Assembly (NCBI RefSeq): GCF_018613935.1
Contig: NZ_JAGGPF010000004.1
Location: 19,102-77,689 of the forward strand
Reading direction: 5' to 3'
DNA length: 58,588 nucleotides
DNA from: Agromyces sp. ISL-38
Lineage (GTDB): Bacteria > Actinomycetota > Actinomycetes > Actinomycetales > Microbacteriaceae
The notes under the pieces were generated by a model. It had not been told where the DNA came from. It searched no databases and was given only the letters and a program-made list of their open reading frames with translations. The position numbers and the translations under genes were made by a program. Below are positions 51,626-58,588 of this stretch, piece after piece; position 1 is the stretch's first letter, and each line of letters begins with the position of its first letter.

Positions 51626-52180
51626 ATGAGTGAGCTCGACCAGACGGCACGCTCGCGGTACGACCTCGGCCTGCTTTTCACCGACGGCATGCCCGAGCAC
51701 GACGACGCCGCCGGCTATCGTGGCGCGGTCGCCGCTCGAGCCGCGGGCATCAGCTACCGTCAGCTCGATTATTGGGCCCGTACGCAGCTCGTCGAACCAA
51801 CCGTTCGCGGCGCAGCCGGGTCGGGATCGCAACGCCTCTACGGGTTCCGCGACATCCTCGTGCTGAAGCTCGTGAAGCGACTCCTCGACACCGGCATCTC
51901 GCTGCAGCAGATCCGCACCGCGGTCACGCAGCTGCGCGAGTCCGGCATCGACGACCTCGCCCAGACCACACTCATGAGCGACGGTGCGAGTGTCTACCTG
52001 TGCACGTCCGACGACGAGGTCATCGATCTCGTCAACCGCGGTCAAGGGGTCTTCGGCATTGCGGTCGGCAAGGTGCTCCGCGAGGTCGAGTCGACGCTCG
52101 TCGAGCTCGACACGCAGCCTGCCGATCCGATGGACGAGCTCGCCGTGCGTCGCGGCGTGCAGTCACGCAAGATCTCCTGA
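51626..52180 (+). CDS. MerR family regulator (Rv1830-like)
   Basis: 184 residues with a MerR HTH (AGISYRQLDYWARTQLVEPTVR) and a C-terminal part like Rv1830. GAGGGG 7 nt before ATG 51626; TAGCGT near 51572 is a candidate promoter. In mycobacteria a DUF151 nuclease gene (Rv1829) separates the two MerR genes; here it is missing. Confidence 0.88.
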   Translation: MSELDQTARSRYDLGLLFTDGMPEHDDAAGYRGAVAARAAGISYRQLDYWARTQLVEPTVRGAAGSGSQRLYGFRDILVLKLVKRLLDTGISLQQIRTAVTQLRESGIDDLAQTTLMSDGASVYLCTSDDEVIDLVNRGQGVFGIAVGKVLREVESTLVELDTQPADPMDELAVRRGVQSRKIS

Positions 52181-52282
52181 CGACCGTTCGCGGCTCCTGA
52201 GTGGCGCGGTCGCCCGCTCATGTGCAGCGCGCTCGCGAGTGGCACGGCAACGCCGTGACGGCCGCTCCCTACCGATGTGACG

Positions 52283-53116
52283 TCAGATGACGGTGGAGTC
52301 GATCTCGAGTGGGGTGCCCGCGTACTCGCCGATGCGGGCCGTGCGCAGCACCCGGTCGAGCAGTTGGTCGAAGTTGGCCGACATCTCCTCGGCGCTCTCG
52401 CCGGGCCACATGTGCAGCGGCTTCGCGGCGCCCTGCGCCTGCTGAAGTGAGGTGCGCTCGGGCAGCTGCGGAGAGAGCACGAGCGGGCCGAACATGTCGC
52501 GCAGCTCCTTGATGCGGAACTGGTGCTCGAGCGACTGTACGCGGGCGCGGTTCACGATGATGCCGAGCGGCTGGAGCCTGGGGGAGAGGCCGCGCCGGAT
52601 CTCCTCGATCGCGCGAAGTGCGCGGTCTGCTGCAGCCACCGAGAACAGGCCCGGTTCGGTGACCACGGCCACGCGGTCGCTCGCCGCCCAGGCGGTGCGC
52701 GTGAGCGCGTTGAGCGACGGTGCGCAGTCGATGAGCACGAGCTCGTAGTCGGCCTCGACGTTGGCGAGGGCCTCCTCGAGCTTCCAGATGTCGCGGATCG
52801 ACGGATGCGGCCCGTCGAAGTTGATGGCTGACGGGCTGCCGATCATGACGTCGATCGTCGACTGGGGGTTCGATCGCGCCCAGCCACTCGGCGCGATCGC
52901 CGATCGCACGATCTTCTCCTTGGGCGAGGCAAGCACGTCGGCGACGTTCAGATGGCCGGCGACCTGGATGTCCATTCCGGTCGAGACGTCGGACTGCGGG
53001 TCGAGGTCGACGATGAGGGTCCGGACGCCGCGCGCGAACGCTGCCGACGCCAGTCCGAGGGTGACGGTCGTCTTGCCGACACCGCCCTTCAAGGAACTGA
53101 CGCTGAGTACGTGCAC
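52283..53116 (-). CDS. ParA family ATPase (orphan)
   Basis: 277 residues with deviant Walker [11 protein letters not shown] (residues 10-19), Walker A' (VDLDPQ, near 37) and Walker B (LVLIDCAPS). No ParB gene adjoins. GTG 53116 is used; the mRNA start is unclear. Head-to-head with pyruvate carboxylase. Partitioning of chromosome or cargo, or pole positioning, is possible. Confidence 0.9.
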   Translation of the reverse strand: MHVLSVSSLKGGVGKTTVTLGLASAAFARGVRTLIVDLDPQSDVSTGMDIQVAGHLNVADVLASPKEKIVRSAIAPSGWARSNPQSTIDVMIGSPSAINFDGPHPSIRDIWKLEEALANVEADYELVLIDCAPSLNALTRTAWAASDRVAVVTEPGLFSVAAADRALRAIEEIRRGLSPRLQPLGIIVNRARVQSLEHQFRIKELRDMFGPLVLSPQLPERTSLQQAQGAAKPLHMWPGESAEEMSANFDQLLDRVLRTARIGEYAGTPLEIDSTVI

Positions 53117-53191
53117 GAACAGATACGTTACCTTTACTACTCAGTCGTTACCTAAACGTTCGCTGTGCGGAAAACTGTCTGAAAGGCCTGC

Positions 53192-56100
53192 ATGTTCACG
53201 AAGATCCTGGTAGCCAATCGCGGTGAGATCGCCATTCGCGCGTTTCGTGCAGCCGTCGAGCTCGGTGCGAAGACCGTCGCCGTGTATCCCTTCGAGGATC
53301 GCAACTCGCTGCATCGCCTGAAGGCCGATGAGGCCTACCAGATCGGCGAGCCCGGACATCCGGTGCGGGCCTACCTCGATGTGTCGGAGATCATCCGAGT
53401 GGCGAAGGAGTCGGGCGCCGACGCGATCTACCCGGGCTACGGATTCCTCTCCGAGAATCCCGAGCTCGCGCAAGCCGCCGACGAGGCGGGCATCACGTTC
53501 ATCGGCCCGCCGAAGCGCGTGCTCGAGATGGCGGGCAACAAGGTCACGGCGAAGGAGCACGCGATCGCAGCCGGCGTGCCGGTGCTGAAGTCCACGCCGC
53601 CGTCGCGCGACATCGAGACCCTCGTGGCCCAGGCCGAGGAGATCGGCTTCCCGATCTTCGCCAAGGCGGTCGCGGGCGGCGGCGGGCGCGGCATGCGCCG
53701 CGTCAACTCGAAGGATGAGCTGCGCGGTTCCCTCGAAGAGGCGATGCGCGAGGCCGACAGCGCCTTCGGCGATCCGACGATGTTCCTCGAGCAGGCCGTC
53801 ATCCGTCCGCGTCACATCGAGGTCCAGGTGCTCGCCGATGCCTCGGGCGAGACCGTGCACCTCTTCGAGCGCGACTGCTCGGTGCAGCGCCGCCACCAGA
53901 AGGTCATCGAGATCGCCCCCGCGCCGAACCTCTCCGACGACGTTCGGCAGGCGCTCTACCACGATGCGATCGCCTTCGCCCGATCGATCGGCTACGTCAA
54001 CGCCGGCACCGTCGAGTTCCTCCTCGACACCGCGGGCGAGCGGGCGGGGCAGCACGTCTTCATCGAGATGAACCCGCGAATCCAGGTCGAGCACACCGTG
54101 ACCGAGGAGGTCACCGACGTGGACCTCGTGGTCTCGCAGATCCGTATCGCGGCAGGGGAGTCCCTCGCCGAGCTCGGCCTGCTGCAGGATTCGATACGGC
54201 TCCGCGGTGCCGCCCTGCAATGCCGCATCACGACCGAAGACCCCACGGCCGGGTTCCGCCCCGACACGGGCAGGATCACGACGTACCGCTCGCCGGGCGG
54301 TGCCGGCATCCGACTCGACGGCGGCACGGTGAATCCGGGCGCGCAGATCAGCCCCCACTTCGACTCGATGCTCGCGAAGCTCACGTGCCGCGGTCGCGAC
54401 TACCCGGCCGCGGTGGCGCGCGCGAAGCGCGCCCTCGCCGAGTTCCGCATCCGCGGCGTCTCGACGAACATCTCCTTCCTCCAGGCCGTGCTCGAAGACC
54501 CGTCGTTCGTCGCCGGCGATCTCAGCACCTCGTTCATCGACGAGCGTCCGCAGCTGCTCCGCGGCCGCGTCTCGAAGGACCGCGGCACGAAGATCCTGAA
54601 CTGGCTCGCGGATGTCACGGTGAACCAGCCGAACGGACCGGCGCCCACGAGCGTGCACCCCGCCGAGAAGCTCCCGGCGATCGACGTGTCGACGCCCGCG
54701 CCCGACGGTTCCCGGCAGCGACTGCTCGAGCTCGGCCCCGTCGGATTCGCCCGGGCGCTCCGCGAGCAGGTTCCGCTCGCCGTGACCGAGACGACCTTCC
54801 GCGACGCCCACCAGTCACTGCTCGCGACGCGCGTGCGGACGAAGGATCTCGTGGCCGTGGCGCCGTACGTTGCACGAATGACGCCCGAGCTGCTCTCGGT
54901 CGAGGCGTGGGGCGGGGCCACGTACGATGTCGCTCTCCGATTCCTCGGCGAAGACCCCTGGGAGCGCCTCGCCGCGTTGCGCGAGGCACTGCCGAACATC
55001 AACATCCAGATGCTGCTTCGCGGGCGGAACACCGTCGGCTACACGCCGTACCCGACCGAGGTGACCGATGCGTTCGTACGCGAGGCCGCTGCCACCGGCG
55101 TCGACATCTTCCGCATCTTCGATGCCCTCAACGACGTCTCGCAGATGCGTCCGGCGATCGATGCGGTGCTCGCGACCGGGCACGCGATCGCCGAGGTCTC
55201 CCTCTGCTACACGGGCGACCTGCTCGATCCTGCCGAAGACCTCTACACGCTCGACTACTACCTCGGACTCGCCGAGGAGATCGTCAGCGCAGGTGCGCAC
55301 ATCATCGCGATCAAGGACATGGCAGGCCTCCTCCGCCCCACGGCGGCCGAGCGGCTCGTCACCGCCCTCCGCGACCGCTTCGACCTGCCCGTGCACCTCC
55401 ACACGCACGACACCGCCGGAGGACAGCTGGCGACCCTGCTCGCGGCCAGTCGCGCCGGCGTCGACGCGGTGGATGTTGCGAGCGCTCCGATGGCGGGCAC
55501 CACCAGCCAGCCCTCAGCGTCGGCGCTCGTCGCCGCGCTCGCTCACACCGAGCGCGACACCGGCATCTCTTTGCAGGCCGTGGCCGACCTCGAGCCCTAC
55601 TGGGAGGCGGTTCGCCGCGTCTACCGCCCGTTCGAGTCAGGCCTGCCCGGTCCCACCGGTCGCGTCTACCACCACGAGATTCCGGGCGGGCAACTCTCGA
55701 ACCTGCGCCAGCAGGCGATCGCACTCGGCCTCGCCGACGATTTCGAGCTCATCGAAGATATGTACGCCGCGGCGAATGCGATCCTTGGCCGAGTGCCGAA
55801 GGTCACACCGTCGTCGAAGGTCGTCGGCGACCTCGCCCTGCACCTGGCCGCGGTGAAGGCGGACCCCGCCGACTTCGAGGCCAACCCCGAGAAGTACGAC
55901 GTGCCCGACTCGGTGGTCGGATTCATGGCGGGGGAGCTCGGCGACCTGCCGGGCGGCTGGCCGGAGCCCTTCCGCACGAAGGTGCTTGCCGGCAAAGACG
56001 TGCGCATCGGTGTCACGGAACTCACCGACGAGCAGCGAGCCGCGCTGCAGGCGGACAGCATCACGCGCCGCGCGATGCTGAATGCGCTGCTCTTCCCGGC

Positions 56101-56596
56101 GCCGACGCGCCAGTTCGAGCAGATCCGCGAGCTCTTCGGGGATCTCTCGTCGGTCGACACCGCCGACTATCTCTACGGGCTCCGGCAGGGGGCCGAGCAC
56201 GTCGTCGAGATCGACAAGGGCGTACGACTCTACGCGGGCCTCGAGGCGATCGGTGAGGCCGACGACAAGGGCATGCGCACCGTCATGACCATCCTGAACG
56301 GCCAGCTGCGCCCCGTGTTCGTGCGTGATCGCAGCATCGTGGTCGAGTCGCGGGCGGCCGAGAAGGCGGATGCCTCGCAGCCCGGCCACATCGCCGCGCC
56401 GTTCTCCGGCGTCGTGACCCTGCATGCCGAGGTCGGCGACGAGATCGCCGCCGGGCAGAGCGTCGCCTCGATCGAGGCGATGAAGATGGAGGCGGCAATC
56501 ACCTCTCCCATCGCGGGAGTCATCGAGCGGGTCGCGATTCCCAAGACGCAGCAGGTCGAGGCGGGTGATCTCCTCGTCGTGGTGCGTCCGCGCTAG
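53192..56596 (+). CDS. pyc: Pyruvate carboxylase
   Basis: 1134 residues in the single-chain order: biotin carboxylase with ATP-grasp (residues 1-450; GGGGRGMR ATP loop, RDCSVQRRHQK, EMNPRIQVEHTVTE), carboxyltransferase (about 528-800; TTFRDAHQSLLATRVR, lysine-bearing metal site), PYC/OADA region and biotinyl domain with K1098 in EAMKMEA. Makes oxaloacetate from pyruvate, ATP and bicarbonate. GAAAGG lies 8 nt before the ATG. Confidence 0.97.
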   Translation: MFTKILVANRGEIAIRAFRAAVELGAKTVAVYPFEDRNSLHRLKADEAYQIGEPGHPVRAYLDVSEIIRVAKESGADAIYPGYGFLSENPELAQAADEAGITFIGPPKRVLEMAGNKVTAKEHAIAAGVPVLKSTPPSRDIETLVAQAEEIGFPIFAKAVAGGGGRGMRRVNSKDELRGSLEEAMREADSAFGDPTMFLEQAVIRPRHIEVQVLADASGETVHLFERDCSVQRRHQKVIEIAPAPNLSDDVRQALYHDAIAFARSIGYVNAGTVEFLLDTAGERAGQHVFIEMNPRIQVEHTVTEEVTDVDLVVSQIRIAAGESLAELGLLQDSIRLRGAALQCRITTEDPTAGFRPDTGRITTYRSPGGAGIRLDGGTVNPGAQISPHFDSMLAKLTCRGRDYPAAVARAKRALAEFRIRGVSTNISFLQAVLEDPSFVAGDLSTSFIDERPQLLRGRVSKDRGTKILNWLADVTVNQPNGPAPTSVHPAEKLPAIDVSTPAPDGSRQRLLELGPVGFARALREQVPLAVTETTFRDAHQSLLATRVRTKDLVAVAPYVARMTPELLSVEAWGGATYDVALRFLGEDPWERLAALREALPNINIQMLLRGRNTVGYTPYPTEVTDAFVREAAATGVDIFRIFDALNDVSQMRPAIDAVLATGHAIAEVSLCYTGDLLDPAEDLYTLDYYLGLAEEIVSAGAHIIAIKDMAGLLRPTAAERLVTALRDRFDLPVHLHTHDTAGGQLATLLAASRAGVDAVDVASAPMAGTTSQPSASALVAALAHTERDTGISLQAVADLEPYWEAVRRVYRPFESGLPGPTGRVYHHEIPGGQLSNLRQQAIALGLADDFELIEDMYAAANAILGRVPKVTPSSKVVGDLALHLAAVKADPADFEANPEKYDVPDSVVGFMAGELGDLPGGWPEPFRTKVLAGKDVRIGVTELTDEQRAALQADSITRRAMLNALLFPAPTRQFEQIRELFGDLSSVDTADYLYGLRQGAEHVVEIDKGVRLYAGLEAIGEADDKGMRTVMTILNGQLRPVFVRDRSIVVESRAAEKADASQPGHIAAPFSGVVTLHAEVGDEIAAGQSVASIEAMKMEAAITSPIAGVIERVAIPKTQQVEAGDLLVVVRPR

Positions 56597-56633
56597 GCTG
56601 TGCATGGATTGGCGCTGATGAGGAGGGGTATCG

Positions 56634-58022
56634 GTGGCTGAGAACAAAAACGATCACAAGCCGGCGACCCGTCGTGTGGCCGGAGCCCGCACGACGGCAG
56701 TCGAGCGCGGCGATCTGCCGCCGACCGGCTCGCGTACGACAGATGCACTGCCCGAGAAGCTCGACATCCGTGTCGACCTGCCGCCGGCACCGGTGCGCGA
56801 GGTGCCCGAAGACGAGGTCGCGGTCGCGATCGACGACGTCGCGGTCAACCCGGGAGCCGTTGCGGGAGGCGCCTCGAGCACCATGTCGGTCGAGGTGGTC
56901 ACGCCTGCATTGCACGGTTCCGTGGCACGCAGCGGCTATCGCCGCGAGCCCTCGCCCTATAGCGCCCTGCTCGCATCGGATTCCGCGAGAACGCGACGCG
57001 AAGCGGTCAGCACCGCCGCCGGCACCCACGTCGCCGTGGTCGACGTGCCGGGTGATGAGGGCGAGCCCTCCGAACTGCCCGAACGCTCCGAGTCGTTGAC
57101 CGCCGATCGGCTCATCGACCTCAATCGCACGACCCGCCCGGCTCCGCACGGCGGCATGAACCGCTTCCTCTACGAGGCGTCGCTCCACCTCATCAACCTC
57201 GGCGACTCGGCCAAGGTGCGCGCCCACAAGGCCATGAACCAGCGCATTCAGAAGCGCTTCGAGGGCGGTGCCCGCTTCGTGCCGGTGCTCACCCGCAAGG
57301 GCGGCGTCGGCAAGACGACCATCACGGCGCTCCTCGGCATGGCTCTCGCCGATGCCCGCGACGACCGCGTGATCGCGATCGACGCGAACCCCGATCGAGG
57401 CACGCTCGCCGAACGCGTCGATCGGCAGACCCGTGAGACGGTTCGCGACGTCGTGACGAAGGCCGCGTCGATCGGCGGATACACCGACTTCTCGTCGTTC
57501 GTCTCGCGCGACGAGACCCGACTCGACATCCTCGCGTCCGACACCGATCCGACGCTCTCCGAGGCGTTCGACGACGACGACTACAACATCGTGGCCGACC
57601 TCGCGGCGCGGTACTACTCGCTCGTCCTCACCGATTGCGGCACGGGCATCGTGCACTCCGTGATGAAGGCGACGCTGCAGCGCGCGGACTCCATCGTCGT
57701 CGTCTCCGGTGGCAGTGTCGATGAGGCGCGCCTCGCATCCGAGACGCTCACGTGGCTCGAGGCCAACGGCTACGGCGACCTCGTGCGCAACGCCATCGTG
57801 GCGATCAACCTCGCGACACAAGGCACCCACCTCGTCAAGGTCGACGAGATCGAGGCGCACTTCCAATCGCGTGTGCGCGAGATCGTGCGGATTCCCTACG
57901 ACCCGCAGCTCGCGGCCGGTTCGGTCGTGAACTGGCACGAATTGCGCCCCGTCACGCAGCACGCGGCGCGAGAACTGGCCGCCCTCGTGGTGGAAGGCCT
58001 GCCCGTCGACCGCGGGCATTGA
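56634..58022 (+). CDS. MinD/ParA-like ATPase with long N-terminal region
   Basis: 462 residues. About 215 residues of variable, Ala/Asp/Val-rich sequence with no clear fold, then a ParA/MinD ATPase: [20 protein letters not shown] (Walker A, about residue 222), AIDANPDRG, and [11 protein letters not shown] (Walker B). GAGGAGG 8 nt before GTG 56634. 37 bp after pyc; the opposite flank of pyc carries another ParA. Partner proteins unknown. Confidence 0.88.
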   Translation: MAENKNDHKPATRRVAGARTTAVERGDLPPTGSRTTDALPEKLDIRVDLPPAPVREVPEDEVAVAIDDVAVNPGAVAGGASSTMSVEVVTPALHGSVARSGYRREPSPYSALLASDSARTRREAVSTAAGTHVAVVDVPGDEGEPSELPERSESLTADRLIDLNRTTRPAPHGGMNRFLYEASLHLINLGDSAKVRAHKAMNQRIQKRFEGGARFVPVLTRKGGVGKTTITALLGMALADARDDRVIAIDANPDRGTLAERVDRQTRETVRDVVTKAASIGGYTDFSSFVSRDETRLDILASDTDPTLSEAFDDDDYNIVADLAARYYSLVLTDCGTGIVHSVMKATLQRADSIVVVSGGSVDEARLASETLTWLEANGYGDLVRNAIVAINLATQGTHLVKVDEIEAHFQSRVREIVRIPYDPQLAAGSVVNWHELRPVTQHAARELAALVVEGLPVDRGH

Positions 58023-58033
58023 TCGGAGCGCAA

Positions 58034-58525
58034 TTGCCGGAACGTCCCATTCGCCTGTTCGGCGACCCCGTCCTCAAAACCGTCTCAGCTCCCGTCGAAC
58101 AGGTCGACGATGGCGTGCGCGCGCTCGTCGACGACCTCCTCGACAGTGTGCGGCTTCCCGGCCGGGCCGGCGTCGCCGCGTCGCAGATCGGTGTGAACGT
58201 CAGGGCGTTCAGCTACAACATCGAGGGCGAGGTGGGCTACATCCTGAATCCCGTGATCGTCGAGGTCTCGGGTGAGACCGCACTCGTCGATGAGGGATGC
58301 CTGTCGGTGCCGGGTCTCTGGCACCCGACGCCGAGACATCCGTTCGCCCGTGTTCGGGGCATCGATCTCGACGGCAACGTGGTCGAATTGGCGGGAACCG
58401 GCCTCATGGCCCAGGCGCTGCAGCATGAGACCGACCATCTCGACGGCATCCTCTACCTCGATCGACTCGAGAAGGCGCAGCGGCGTCTTGCGATGAAGCA
58501 GGTTCGCGAGTCCGACTGGTTCTGA
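58034..58525 (+). CDS. def: Peptide deformylase
   Basis: 163 residues: motif I GVAASQIG, motif II EGCLSVP and motif [12 protein letters not shown] give the Gln, Cys and His ligands and catalytic Glu of the metallo-deformylase. Removes the N-formyl group from nascent proteins. TTG 58034 is chosen because GGAG lies 6 nt upstream and no closer ATG/GTG exists. Confidence 0.95.
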   Translation: MPERPIRLFGDPVLKTVSAPVEQVDDGVRALVDDLLDSVRLPGRAGVAASQIGVNVRAFSYNIEGEVGYILNPVIVEVSGETALVDEGCLSVPGLWHPTPRHPFARVRGIDLDGNVVELAGTGLMAQALQHETDHLDGILYLDRLEKAQRRLAMKQVRESDWF

Positions 58526-58556
58526 GCGCCGAGCCCGCGCCGCGGAACGAGAACGG

Positions 58557-58576
58557 GCCCCCGCCGGGGCGGTTTC
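58557..58576 (+). terminator. Possible terminator after def
   Basis: GCCCC-CGCC-GGGGC stem followed by GGTTTCT. Short stem; sequence ends soon after. Confidence 0.4.
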
Positions 58577-58588
58577 TAGGGATCGTCG

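Noticed and set aside
53117..53191. Leaderless promoter for the ParA gene at 53116
   Set aside because: Bases at the expected place (ACGTAT) do not fit NANNNT; no confident promoter can be assigned.
54220..56256. 678-residue plus-strand frame inside pyc
   Set aside because: Arg/Pro/His-rich +1 shadow of the carboxylase, common in GC-rich genes.

Overview
The window is GC-rich with strong G/C third-position codon bias, and its gene set is actinobacterial: GarA-type FHA protein followed by two MerR regulators, LPXTG surface protein, MsiK-dependent-type sugar ABC transporter without its own ATPase, DUF2277, orphan LigD polymerase domain, pyruvate carboxylase and lipoproteins with short lipoboxes. 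Protein style and the two small secreted transglycosylases point to Microbacteriaceae (Agromyces-like). That placement is inference; no marker rRNA is present.

Layout. 1-2231: end of an LPATG surface protein with Asp-Ala repeats, then an SdpA/SdpB-like membrane pair. 2323-9000: housekeeping and resistance-type genes (GNAT, CHAD, aminoglycoside-kinase-like, deazaflavin oxidoreductase, MpaB-type oxygenase, PoxB). 9127-15930: tRNA-Pro(GGG) and a 6.8-kb genomic island inserted at its 3' end. The island is bounded by 35-bp direct repeats and contains a decayed phage-type recombination directionality factor, a LacI regulator, a clan GH-J-like glycosidase and a sugar ABC importer. 16217-31200: mixed metabolic, repair and stress genes (serine hydrolases, LysR/LysE pair, CCA-type nucleotidyltransferase, Mug glycosylase, CapA, MerR/epimerase, superoxide dismutase, SoxR with a SoxR-box-controlled flavin reductase). 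31316-48000: WYL regulator, two paralogous secreted transglycosylases, LysR/EamA/acyltransferase, LigD polymerase, a degenerate P450 with a PEP-mutase-like enzyme, a RelQ-type alarmone synthetase, a metallo-beta-lactamase/epoxide hydrolase fusion and several small proteins. 48390-58525: conserved core cluster (CDP-alcohol phosphatidyltransferase, GarA, two MerR), then ParA, pyruvate carboxylase, a second ParA/MinD ATPase and peptide deformylase.

The most pervasive signal is promoter architecture. At least 26 annotated genes and one leader ORF have a NANNNT (-10-like) hexamer that ends exactly 6 nt before the start codon, with no Shine-Dalgarno sequence. This implies leaderless mRNAs, including several head-to-head pairs with as little as 32 bp between start codons. 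Three other genes follow short upstream ORFs whose stop overlaps the downstream start (sites 11103, 20530, 30147), which suggests translational coupling. The strongest candidates for unusual biology are the MBL-epoxide hydrolase fusion, the P450-like protein lacking the ExxR glutamate, and the leader-peptide couplings.
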